Source: Clostridia bacterium (GTDB taxonomy: Bacteria > Bacillota > Clostridia > Oscillospirales > CAG-272). From it: 5,988 nt of DNA. Numbering within the stretch: position 1 is the first letter of the stretch; each line of letters starts with the position of its first letter. The stretch covers positions 1 through 5,988 of the forward strand of contig JAGBXH010000261.1 in NCBI GenBank assembly GCA_017629395.1. Direction: 5' to 3'. Below, piece after piece: positions 1-5,987 of this stretch. A program made the translations under genes and the position numbers. The notes under the pieces were generated by a model that had not been told where the DNA came from, did not search any database, and was given only the letters and a program-made list of their open reading frames with translations.

Positions 1-303
1 CGTATATATGCAAGCTCGCAGCTCGACCTTTCGACGCTTTTGCGTCGAAAGAATTCGACATCTCCGATGGGTTAAGAGCCGAACTCTTCGAGCTGCGCTG
101 CAACTTAACTCACGTATATATGCAAACCCGCAGCTCGACCTTTCGACGCCTTTGCGTCGAAAGAATTCGACATCTCCGATGGGTTAAGAGCCGAACTCTT
201 CGAGCTGCACCGCAACTTAACTCATGTATATATGCAAACCCGCAGCTCGACCTTTCGACGCTTTTGCGTCGAAAGACTTCGACACCTCCGATCGGTCAAG
301 AGC
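1..303. repeat. Tandem array of a 112-bp hairpin-rich intergenic repeat (2.7 copies)
   Basis: Copies begin at 1, 113 and 225, each starting with (C/T)GTATATATGCAA, giving an exact period of 112 bp. Copies 1 and 2 differ at only about five positions. Each copy contains a perfect 9-bp inverted repeat, TTTCGACGC and its complement, around a 4-nt loop (29-50, 141-162, 253-274); the loop varies (TTTT or CTTT) while the arms do not. In copy 1 an outer inverted repeat, CGCAGCTCGA at 17-26 and TCGAGCTGCG at 88-97, encloses this hairpin; in copy 2 it is 9 bp (130-138 with 200-208). A small hairpin, AAGAG/CTCTT with a 5-nt loop, lies at 74-88. A transcript would therefore form nested stems. No convincing gene is present; the open frame across 120-311 is simply repeat sequence. 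The array begins at or before the window edge, so more copies may lie to the left. The function is unknown. Confidence 0.93.
225..303. repeat. Truncated, diverged third repeat copy
   Basis: This copy keeps the conserved start and the perfect inner hairpin (253-274). From 275 onward it carries several substitutions relative to copies 1 and 2 (GACTTC for GAATTC, CACCTCC for CATCTCC, GATCGGTC for GATGGGTT). It stops after AAGAGCC at about 303 and lacks the last 33 bp or so, including the right arm of the outer inverted repeat. This marks the array boundary next to the gene cluster's terminator. Confidence 0.85.
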
Positions 304-320
304 CATGGTGAAACAAATCT

Positions 321-354
321 AACAGCCACATACTTCAGAAAGCATGTGGCTGTT
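321..354 (-). terminator. Probable intrinsic terminator of the five-gene cluster
   Basis: AACAGCCACAT at 321-331 pairs perfectly with ATGTGGCTGTT at 344-354, an 11-bp stem with a 12-nt loop. It lies 43 bp beyond the stop codon of the last minus-strand gene. Read on the minus strand it is followed by AGATTTGTTTC, a short and interrupted T-rich tract, so termination efficiency is uncertain. The plus-strand side is also moderately T-rich (TGTTCATTCGTTT), so it might act in both directions, although no plus-strand gene is seen to its left. Confidence 0.65.
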
Positions 355-397
355 GTTCATTCGTTTGCGCAGTCTATTTTTACAGATCCTATGCGCT

Positions 398-1636
398 TCA
401 GATCGTAAGCCTCAAATTTGCCTGTTCAAAGCTTAGCTCGTCCACTTTTTTAAGGTGAATGCCTACCGTGCTGCAAATATCGATCAGATCGGGAATGATT
501 TGCTTGTCCCGGAAGTTTTCGCAAACGTTCAAAATCAGCGTGCCGTTAAAATCAACCGCGGCAACGTTGCACTCACTGAAATCCGGCCAGCAGCGGAAAT
601 TGAAGTCGGCAAGTCCGTCCATCACTTGACCCGGCAAATCTATTTTGCCAAGATAGGTAAAGACGAAATTGCATTCTGAGTGCTTCATCACGCCGAACAC
701 GACCTTCGCCAGAGCCTTTTGCACAAAGAGCGGCTTGATGGAAACGAGGGGGCCTATCATATCAACGGTTTCCGTTGCCGCCTTTACAATGTTTTCCTTC
801 TGTACGGTAAGGTCGAGAATTGAGCGGTAAATCGTGCTGACGTGCGCAAAATCCATCGTATCATAACGGTCAACGTAGGTAATGTTCTTGGAGATGATGC
901 AGTTGTGCATGGTCTGAAAGCCCATGGGGGCGCGGCAGTCAATCACTACACTGCAGCAGACGTTTTTGTTCTTTGCCTTGGGACTTATATGCTTGCGCAG
1001 CGCCATGGAAACCAAAGGCGGCAGTACCGCAGCCGGAGAGGAATCGTTCTTCTTTGCAACGGCAAGCACCTCGCTCATGGGCACCTTCAGAATGTGGCAA
1101 TCCGTTCGATAGCCGCGCTTGAGAAAGGGAAGTGCATTGGCAGAAAACCCCTGCGCCTGCTTCTTCTGAGGAATCCCTTTCTCCGCGCTGTTATAGAGGC
1201 TTTCAAGCCCAAGCTCCAGGGCAGGCTCTACCGGTCTGTCTACACCGAAATAATGACACAGCACCGAGGAAAAGAAGGAGAGCGCGCCTTTGCCGTCACT
1301 GATTGCGTGGCACCATTCAAAGGAAATGGTGTATGCATCGTAGCACATCTGCCACAAAAAACCGTTTGTGGCGTCCCCGAAGGCAAGCGGTCTGCTTTCT
1401 TCGGCTGTACGGATCAACAGAAATTCTTTTTCGTTTGTTTCAAGATAATATCTCTTTTTGTACCGCAGGGTGCAGGCAAACAGCGGATGCTCATCCAGGG
1501 ATTGCTTGACTGCTGCATATAAGCGTTCTGCGTCCACAGGCTCCTTGAGCTTGACCTGGAAAAAAGGATTGTTTTCCATGACTGTCTTGTTGGCAGCGAT
1601 CGGATACAGGTCCATCACGCCCATTTGATGCTTCAT
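398..1636 (-). CDS. CAT/condensation-superfamily acyltransferase (alcohol acetyltransferase-like)
   Basis: The protein has 412 residues. EWCHAISDGKG at about 107-117 is the HxxxDG motif of the chloramphenicol acetyltransferase / condensation / PapA superfamily, with His110 as expected catalytic base and Asp114 structural. These enzymes transfer an acyl group from CoA or a carrier protein to an alcohol or amine. The N-terminal part (about 10-130) has the strand-helix pattern of one CAT lobe (FFQVKL, a helix over 36-49, DEHPLFACTLRY). The second lobe covers about 180-400 and has a conserved-looking end (FNFRCWPDFSECNVAAVDFNGTL around 345-367, beyond which NVCENF). There is no signal peptide, carrier-protein domain or membrane segment, so it is a stand-alone cytosolic enzyme. 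The start at 1636 was chosen because a strong AGGAGAGG site precedes it; an in-frame ATG at 1765 would overlap the upstream gene by 86 bp and add an unrelated 43-residue tail. It is the last gene of the cluster. The substrate cannot be told from sequence. Confidence 0.85.
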   Translation of the reverse strand: MKHQMGVMDLYPIAANKTVMENNPFFQVKLKEPVDAERLYAAVKQSLDEHPLFACTLRYKKRYYLETNEKEFLLIRTAEESRPLAFGDATNGFLWQMCYDAYTISFEWCHAISDGKGALSFFSSVLCHYFGVDRPVEPALELGLESLYNSAEKGIPQKKQAQGFSANALPFLKRGYRTDCHILKVPMSEVLAVAKKNDSSPAAVLPPLVSMALRKHISPKAKNKNVCCSVVIDCRAPMGFQTMHNCIISKNITYVDRYDTMDFAHVSTIYRSILDLTVQKENIVKAATETVDMIGPLVSIKPLFVQKALAKVVFGVMKHSECNFVFTYLGKIDLPGQVMDGLADFNFRCWPDFSECNVAAVDFNGTLILNVCENFRDKQIIPDLIDICSTVGIHLKKVDELSFEQANLRLTI

Positions 1637-1641
1637 TTTTG

Positions 1642-1649
1642 CCTCTCCT
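1642..1649 (-). promoter_or_regulatory. Ribosome binding site fixing the acyltransferase start
   Basis: AGGAGAGG on the minus strand; its AGGAG core lies 8 nt upstream of the ATG at 1636-1634. It lies after the stop codon of the carbonic anhydrase gene, so it supports the shorter 412-residue protein over the start at 1765. Confidence 0.85.
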
Positions 1650-1679
1650 GATTTGACTTTTGCTGATGACAGATTAAGA

Positions 1680-2336
1680 TCAATCGAAAAATTCGACGGT
1701 GCCGCTTTCAATGTTGTAGATCGCGCCAACGATGCAAGTCTCACCCTTTTTGGCGAGCTCGGCAATCATTTCGCTCTCCATGATACGGGAAATGCTGTTT
1801 TCAACGTTCAGTTTTTCCGCTTCGCGAGCATCACACCCTGCGGGTAAGCATGCGCTGATCTCATCGGTTATCGTAGCGATTGCGCCGTGTGCGCCGCCGT
1901 TCAATGCTGCGTCTACCGCGCCGCAATGCGTATGACCAAGTACAATCACCAGCTTTGCACCCAAATGCTCCACACCGTATTCCACGCTGCCAAGCGCATG
2001 GTCGCCGATGACGTTACCTGCTGTTCTGATCACGAACAGCTCTCCGATTCCCGCGTTAAAAATATGCTCCGCAGGAACACGGGAATCCGAACAGGTCACG
2101 ATCACAGCATAGGGATGCTGACCGTTTTCTGCAGTGTCTGCCCGTTTGTCCTTTGACAAGTCCCCGCTGTTCTTTCCTGCTTTGGCGAATATCTCATTCT
2201 GCTGCTCAAGATAGTCCAGTATGCTCTGTGCATCGGCAAAATTTGCGGGCAGCTCCTTGGTTTTTTCTGCTCCTGCGCAGCCGGACAGCCCAACTGCTAT
2301 CAAGCATACCAGCAATATTGATATCCATTTTCTCAT
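1680..2336 (-). CDS. Beta-class carbonic anhydrase, predicted lipoprotein
   Basis: The protein has 218 residues and should interconvert CO2 and bicarbonate. Residues 1-20 form a lipoprotein signal peptide: MRK, a hydrophobic stretch, then the lipobox LSGC with Cys20 as the lipidated residue. The mature enzyme would be tethered to the outer face of the cytoplasmic membrane through a charged linker (about 21-35). The catalytic core holds all beta-class signatures: CSDSR at 82-86 (zinc ligand Cys82 and the Asp84-Arg86 dyad), RTAGN at 104-108, and GHTHCGA at 134-140 (zinc ligands His135 and Cys138). The C-terminal end (IVGAIYNIESGTVEFF) is also typical of the family. An AGGAG at 2350-2346 lies 9 nt before the ATG. 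The 74-bp gap to the preceding gene is the widest inside the cluster, but no clear promoter was found there. Most characterised bacterial beta-class enzymes are cytosolic, so the lipoprotein form is notable. Confidence 0.95.
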   Translation of the reverse strand: MRKWISILLVCLIAVGLSGCAGAEKTKELPANFADAQSILDYLEQQNEIFAKAGKNSGDLSKDKRADTAENGQHPYAVIVTCSDSRVPAEHIFNAGIGELFVIRTAGNVIGDHALGSVEYGVEHLGAKLVIVLGHTHCGAVDAALNGGAHGAIATITDEISACLPAGCDAREAEKLNVENSISRIMESEMIAELAKKGETCIVGAIYNIESGTVEFFD

Positions 2337-2410
2337 TTTACGTTACTCCTTATGTTTTGCTTTTTTGGGTGTTTGCCTTTGTAGAGGCGTGCTTTCGTTA
2401 CTACACGCAG

Positions 2411-3448
2411 TTACGACAAAAATCCAAGGCAGCATGCCGCCTGACCCAAAACGAAGTGGATGAGCGTCACACCCCAGATGTTTTGATGCTTTTCATACAC
2501 CCCGCCCAAAGCTCCGAGCAGGATCATGGCTGCCATCATGTACATAAATCCGTGGGCAATATGCACCGCTCCAAAAAGCAGGGAGGAGAGCAGTATTGCG
2601 GCAATGATGCTGTTTTTTTCGTCAAACATTTTTTTAATGCTGCCGTAGATCAAGCTTCTTGCCAAAAATTCCTGTATGATGCAAGTGAAAATATAGGAGA
2701 ACCACGAATACAGTCCAATATTCCAATTCCAAAAAGGGACGTCCGGGGCAAAGAAGTCCGGGACGATTTGCAACAAGGCGAACTTTGCTGCCATCAAAAG
2801 CATGACAACGCCAAGTGAGATTGCAACCGAGGAAACAATGGTTTTTGTGATGTTTTTGAATTTCAATCCCAGCTCGTCGAAGGTTAGCTTCGTGTTGTAG
2901 TAAATAACGATCCCGAAAATAAAGACCATTGCGTTGATGACCTGCGTCAATGCCTTGGTGGGCACGTCCATTTGCAAGAACTCAATGGTTGCCAGCACAA
3001 GCAAATACAGGCATACGCAAGCCGTAACACAGGTAAATACAATAGAGGCGTCGTATCTTTTCTTGCGCAAAATCTCTGTTTCGGTAATGTCCGATAAGAC
3101 AAGAACAACCCCGCCCGACTCGTCGTTCTCCTCATTCTTCAGAAACGAGGAGGTAACCCGAAGATGCTTGGTCTTGTTGCTTTTATCGGTAAAGGTTACG
3201 GAACCGCTATGTGTTTTTTCCTTGTGATAGACTGCATCGATGACAAACTGATGAAAACCGTCGTTCTCCTTTTTTTGTTCATCAAAAAACATTTCGGCAT
3301 ATGTTCGACCGATCGCAACGTCATTCAGATCAAGCAGCGACCGACACTGGGGATTCATGTAAATAATACGCCCTCGCTCGTCCAGTGCGAGCACGCTATC
3401 GTCAATGTCGCGCAGAATTCGCGGGATCAATTCCGAGTTGTATTCCAT
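2411..3448 (-). CDS. PAS domain fused to CPBP (CAAX protease-like) membrane domain
   Basis: The protein has 345 residues. Residues 5-130 form a PAS domain: IDDSVLALDERGRIIYMN near 15-32, a central helical part, then strands ending in VVLVLSDITE (114-123) and a linker helix. The rest is membrane-embedded, with hydrophobic segments at roughly 134-157, 166-184, 202-228, 245-262, 280-297, 300-317 and 324-343. This part matches the CPBP/Abi family (Rce1-like intramembrane endopeptidases): motif 1 is QEFLAR (259-264), motif 2 FGAVH (292-296), motif 3 begins at His331. The usual first Glu of EExxxR is Gln259 (codon CAG at 2674-2672) and the Asn of HxxxN is Gly335, so peptidase activity is doubtful. 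The PAS domain lies before the first membrane segment and has no signal peptide, so it should be cytosolic. The gene starts 27 bp after the CDF gene, with AAGGA 11 nt and GGAG 2 nt before the ATG. The ligand and target are unknown. Confidence 0.88.
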   Translation of the reverse strand: MEYNSELIPRILRDIDDSVLALDERGRIIYMNPQCRSLLDLNDVAIGRTYAEMFFDEQKKENDGFHQFVIDAVYHKEKTHSGSVTFTDKSNKTKHLRVTSSFLKNEENDESGGVVLVLSDITETEILRKKRYDASIVFTCVTACVCLYLLVLATIEFLQMDVPTKALTQVINAMVFIFGIVIYYNTKLTFDELGLKFKNITKTIVSSVAISLGVVMLLMAAKFALLQIVPDFFAPDVPFWNWNIGLYSWFSYIFTCIIQEFLARSLIYGSIKKMFDEKNSIIAAILLSSLLFGAVHIAHGFMYMMAAMILLGALGGVYEKHQNIWGVTLIHFVLGQAACCLGFLS

Positions 3449-3475
3449 AGCTCCATTTTTCCTTTCGCGGGTGTT

Positions 3476-4375
3476 TTATCGGGAAGATCCATCATCACAA
3501 ACGATGATGTTTATCACGCAATTGTCAAACTGACGGTCAAATTCTGCTTGCATCTGCTTATTGAGCTTGACAATCTCCTCATAGCTTGTATCCTTTTCAA
3601 AGGCAAGATGCAGATCTATCTGCACCGAATCTCCGCTTTTGTGGGATTTTACAGAGCAAACCTGAGAGTAGCTTGTATAAAACTGAACCAGAATATTCAG
3701 TATTTTCATCTGGTCTTTCTCGGGGAGCGTCTTGTCCGACAATTCGCTCAAAGCTTGCTTGATGCGTTTGATGCATCCGATCATCAAATAGATTGCAATG
3801 AAAATACTGATCACGGGAGAAATATATGCTCCGATGAGATTGCTGCGAAGCAGCCACATCACAAGAAGTGACACCAGCGTTACGCTGTCAAAGAGCAAAG
3901 CGCCAAGTGCTGCGGCGCAATTGGTTTCGGAAATTGCGCTGCGGTGGAGCTTGTTGATCTTATACTGTTTGATGAAAAACACGGTATCGGAGATGACGTT
4001 GATTACCTTCAGTCCGACTACGGCAATCAGCAAGCTACTGGGTTGTGTGGGGTGGATGATGGAATAACCGGACATTCCAAGTGTCAGCAGTAACCCGAAA
4101 AATATAATGCCGTCGCAAAGCAGCGAAGAGATTGCTTCGATTTTTCCTATACCGTAGTTATATTCATAGCGAAGATCCTTAGTCAGCTTTTTTGAAAGTA
4201 TCGCCACTATGGCAGCACGAAGGAGGTACCCGAAGGAGTCAAGCAGATCGACGAATACAAGTACCGTGTGCGAAAGAATTGCAGACAGCAGGATGATCAA
4301 AAAGGAGGGGACTTCCGTCAGGAATTGCATAAGTGCGAGGCGCTGCTGCTTTTTATATCCGGAGTTGTGATTCAT
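3476..4375 (-). CDS. Cation diffusion facilitator (CDF) family transporter, atypical metal site
   Basis: The protein has 299 residues, normal for a CDF transporter; these proteins usually export Zn2+, Fe2+, Mn2+ or similar ions in exchange for protons. The membrane part (about 14-205) contains six likely helices. The loop motif YNYGIGKIEAISS (72-84) is the family's YGxGKxE signature after helix 2. The soluble C-terminal part (about 215-293) has the ferredoxin-like CDF regulatory fold pattern (VCSVKSHKSGDSVQIDLHLAF, then a helix and VINIIV). Helix 2 reads VDLLDSFGYLL: aligned without gaps to typical CDFs, Asp46 takes the first ligand position but Tyr50 replaces the second Asp. In helix 5 Asp163 is kept while Ala159 stands where His or Asp is usual. 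Metal choice, or even transport, is therefore uncertain. It follows the EamA gene after only 11 bp with overlapping signals, so the two are probably translated together. Confidence 0.87.
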   Translation of the reverse strand: MNHNSGYKKQQRLALMQFLTEVPSFLIILLSAILSHTVLVFVDLLDSFGYLLRAAIVAILSKKLTKDLRYEYNYGIGKIEAISSLLCDGIIFFGLLLTLGMSGYSIIHPTQPSSLLIAVVGLKVINVISDTVFFIKQYKINKLHRSAISETNCAAALGALLFDSVTLVSLLVMWLLRSNLIGAYISPVISIFIAIYLMIGCIKRIKQALSELSDKTLPEKDQMKILNILVQFYTSYSQVCSVKSHKSGDSVQIDLHLAFEKDTSYEEIVKLNKQMQAEFDRQFDNCVINIIVCDDGSSR

Positions 4376-4383
4376 AGTTGCTT

Positions 4384-4388
4384 CTCCT
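4384..4388 (-). promoter_or_regulatory. Ribosome binding site overlapping the upstream stop codon
   Basis: The EamA gene ends TAG at 4389-4387 and the AGGAG of the CDF gene uses the last two bases of that stop (TAGGAG). Spacing to the ATG at 4375 is 8 nt. This arrangement favours coupled translation of the two transporters from one message. Confidence 0.85.
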
Positions 4389-5346
4389 AAATGCTGAAAA
4401 TTTCTGATATGCCGAGCGAAATCACGCCGATTACTACAAATGCCAAGCTAAGATACTGCTTTTTTGTCAATCGTTCTTTTAAGAATAGACGTGCTAATAC
4501 GATTGTCACAATGCAATAAGAGGATGTAATGGGTGCTGTGAGTATCGGATTAAGTCCCACTGCGAAAATATAGGTCATTGTACCAAAGGTTTCACCGACG
4601 GCTGCACCGCAACGAACCGCTTCTTTTTTCTTGAAGGGATTGTACTTGTATTTTTTAACGATCAGCATATAGAGCCACATAAATACGGCAACCACCGCAA
4701 ATCCCAGACACTCAAAGATAAAGAAATCGATATCGGGGATGGAGACCTCCGTTTCCTCGGATACCGTAATGCCGATTGCCACCATCGAAACGGCGTCTAC
4801 AAGGTTATACAGAAGGGGGAAAATCAGCGCCAGTGCACCAAGACGGTGCTTTCTGTTATCTTTTGCAAGGGTAATTTCCTGCTTGGACAATTTGTGCTCC
4901 TGAATACCGAGAAGCACAACGCCGACAATGATCGCGACGGTTGCGGCAATCTCCAAAATGCCGATGCTGTCCGTAATGTGGCTGCGATCTGTAAACAGGA
5001 AAAAGAAGTACAGGATGATTGCTGCCATCGCCCCGTCAATGTTTTCAAGCGGAGATACGACCGAAGCATCCAGGTGCTTTTTTCCAAGAAGTCCAAAAAA
5101 CAGTGCTATCGCATAAAAAATGCACAGAGGAATCAGGTATAGGTTATCCTTCACCATCATGATGGACTCAAGCAACGTATCCGAGCAGAGCGCCATAATA
5201 CCACCTGCCGGAGCCATGATGATGCCTATCCATACAAAGGTTTTAAAGTGCGATAGGGGATCGTTATAATCCGAAGATTTTTTATAGAGTATATCTGTCG
5301 TGCCCCACAATATGATGCAGGACAACGTTAATAAAAGCCAAGGCAT
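4387..5346 (-). CDS. EamA/DMT-superfamily transporter
   Basis: The protein has 319 residues with about ten hydrophobic segments arranged as two EamA repeats (about 2-148 and 169-317), the standard architecture of drug/metabolite transporter proteins that carry small metabolites across the inner membrane. Repeat 1 begins LLLTLSCIILWGTTDILYKK. Repeat 2 ends with the typical FLKERLTKKQYLSLAFVVIG pattern (288-307), where the Glu-Arg pair and the following glycine-rich helix are family hallmarks. The central loop (about 149-168) is charged and probably cytosolic. AGGAG at 5356-5352 lies 5 nt before the ATG. It is the first gene of the five-gene cluster and is tightly coupled to the CDF gene downstream. 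EamA families have very diverse substrates and none can be assigned here. Confidence 0.88.
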   Translation of the reverse strand: MPWLLLTLSCIILWGTTDILYKKSSDYNDPLSHFKTFVWIGIIMAPAGGIMALCSDTLLESIMMVKDNLYLIPLCIFYAIALFFGLLGKKHLDASVVSPLENIDGAMAAIILYFFFLFTDRSHITDSIGILEIAATVAIIVGVVLLGIQEHKLSKQEITLAKDNRKHRLGALALIFPLLYNLVDAVSMVAIGITVSEETEVSIPDIDFFIFECLGFAVVAVFMWLYMLIVKKYKYNPFKKKEAVRCGAAVGETFGTMTYIFAVGLNPILTAPITSSYCIVTIVLARLFLKERLTKKQYLSLAFVVIGVISLGISEIFSI

Positions 5347-5381
5347 GTGCTCTCCTGTGAACCTTTGTTCATTTTTCGTTA

Positions 5382-5410
5382 TGTATCGGTTATATGCATC
5401 ATTTTATCAA
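5382..5410 (-). promoter_or_regulatory. Weak candidate promoter for the five-gene cluster
   Basis: Minus-strand TTGATA (5410-5405) and GATACA (5387-5382) are separated by 17 nt, in an A+T-rich stretch about 35 bp upstream of the EamA start codon. The -35 box is good but the -10 box matches only three of six consensus bases; TATAAC at 5394-5389 is a better hexamer without a matching -35. This 122-bp gap is the largest in the gene-bearing part of the window and the natural place for the promoter. Confidence 0.3.
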
Positions 5411-5468
5411 CGTTGTGATCCGATGCCGTTTACCTTTTTGACTTCCATTGATTTGCCACCCTTGGGCA

Positions 5469-5987
5469 TCACGCGTTTTCAGTCTTGTATACGACCTTGC
5501 CGTCCACTACCGTGACGAAAGCACCGGTGCCGATGACTTTGAGCGGGTCGTCCTTCCAGATGACCACGTCGCCGTCCTTGCCGATCTCCAGGCTGCCTAC
5601 GCGGTCGCCAATGCCCGTGCTGACGGCGGGTCTTACGGTAATGGCTTTCCAAGCCGATTCGTAATCCATGCCTGCGCTGACGGCAAAGCCTGCGCACATG
5701 GGCAGGTGCTCAAGCGGAATGACGGGCGCATCGGTAATAATGCTGACGCACACACCCGCCTTGTCCAGCGCACCGGGGGTTGTAAAGCTCTTGTTTGCCA
5801 GCTCGATCTTGGTCTTGCCGCCAAAGGAGGGGCCGATGAAAGCGGGGTAGCCCTCGGCTGCAAGCTGGTCTGCGATCAGCTCACCGTCGGTGCAGTGATC
5901 CAGCGTCAGATCCAGATCAAATTCCTTGGCAATGCGAATGGCGGTGAAAATATCGTCTGCGCGGTGCGCATGTGCCTTGAGCGGAAT
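5469..5987 (-). CDS. Amidohydrolase, C-terminal 172 residues (cut by the window edge)
   Basis: The reading frame is open from the window edge to TGA at 5471-5469 and translates to 172 residues beginning IPLKAHAHRADDIFTAIRIA; the N-terminal half or more of the protein lies outside. HAHRADDI near the start, LTLDHCTDG about 20 residues later and SIITDAPVIPLEH further on match the late metal-binding His and Asp positions of the TIM-barrel amidohydrolases, in the imidazolonepropionase-like branch. The end (VSTGIGDRVGSLEIGKDGDVVIW, followed by a terminal VVDGKVVY) is the small beta-sandwich domain typical of this superfamily. These enzymes hydrolyse C-N bonds, often cyclic amides or peptides; the substrate is not predictable here. 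The gene is visibly richer in G+C than the five genes downstream (38 and 40 G+C bases in the 60-base blocks at 5521 and 5581). No clear terminator follows it, so read-through into the cluster is possible. Confidence 0.9.
   Translation of the reverse strand: MPLKAHAHRADDIFTAIRIAKEFDLDLTLDHCTDGELIADQLAAEGYPAFIGPSFGGKTKIELANKSFTTPGALDKAGVCVSIITDAPVIPLEHLPMCAGFAVSAGMDYESAWKAITVRPAVSTGIGDRVGSLEIGKDGDVVIWKDDPLKVIGTGAFVTVVDGKVVYKTENA

Noticed and set aside
1..303. CRISPR array
   Set aside because: The 112-bp units abut directly, with no unique spacers, and are far longer than CRISPR repeats.
1..303. Integron attC (VCR-like) sites
   Set aside because: Length and dyad symmetry are superficially similar and GTTAAGA/CAACTTAAC strings occur, but no gene cassettes lie between the copies, no integrase is seen, and the core-site arrangement is not convincing.
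120..311. Plus-strand open frame of 63 codons in the repeat array
   Set aside because: It is a translation of the 112-bp repeat and its hairpins. It has no recognisable ribosome binding site or protein-like composition and runs into unique sequence by chance.
842..1522. Plus-strand open frame of 226 codons opposite the acyltransferase
   Set aside because: It is antisense to a gene with a clear HxxxDG motif and ribosome binding site, and its translation resembles no family.
1637..1765. Upstream in-frame start adding 43 residues to the acyltransferase
   Set aside because: It overlaps the end of the carbonic anhydrase gene, adds a sequence unlike the family, and is beaten by the AGGAGAGG-preceded ATG at 1636.
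2337..2410. Internal promoter or terminator between the PAS-CPBP and carbonic anhydrase genes
   Set aside because: A 5-bp GCGTG/CACGC stem exists but has no T tract after it, and no -35/-10 pair with reasonable spacing was found.
2153..2818. Plus-strand open frame of 221 codons opposite the carbonic anhydrase and PAS-CPBP genes
   Set aside because: It crosses two well-supported minus-strand genes, and its product has no domain pattern.
3164..3871. Plus-strand open frame of 235 codons opposite the PAS-CPBP and CDF genes
   Set aside because: It is a shadow frame across two confident genes; no ribosome binding site or motif supports it.
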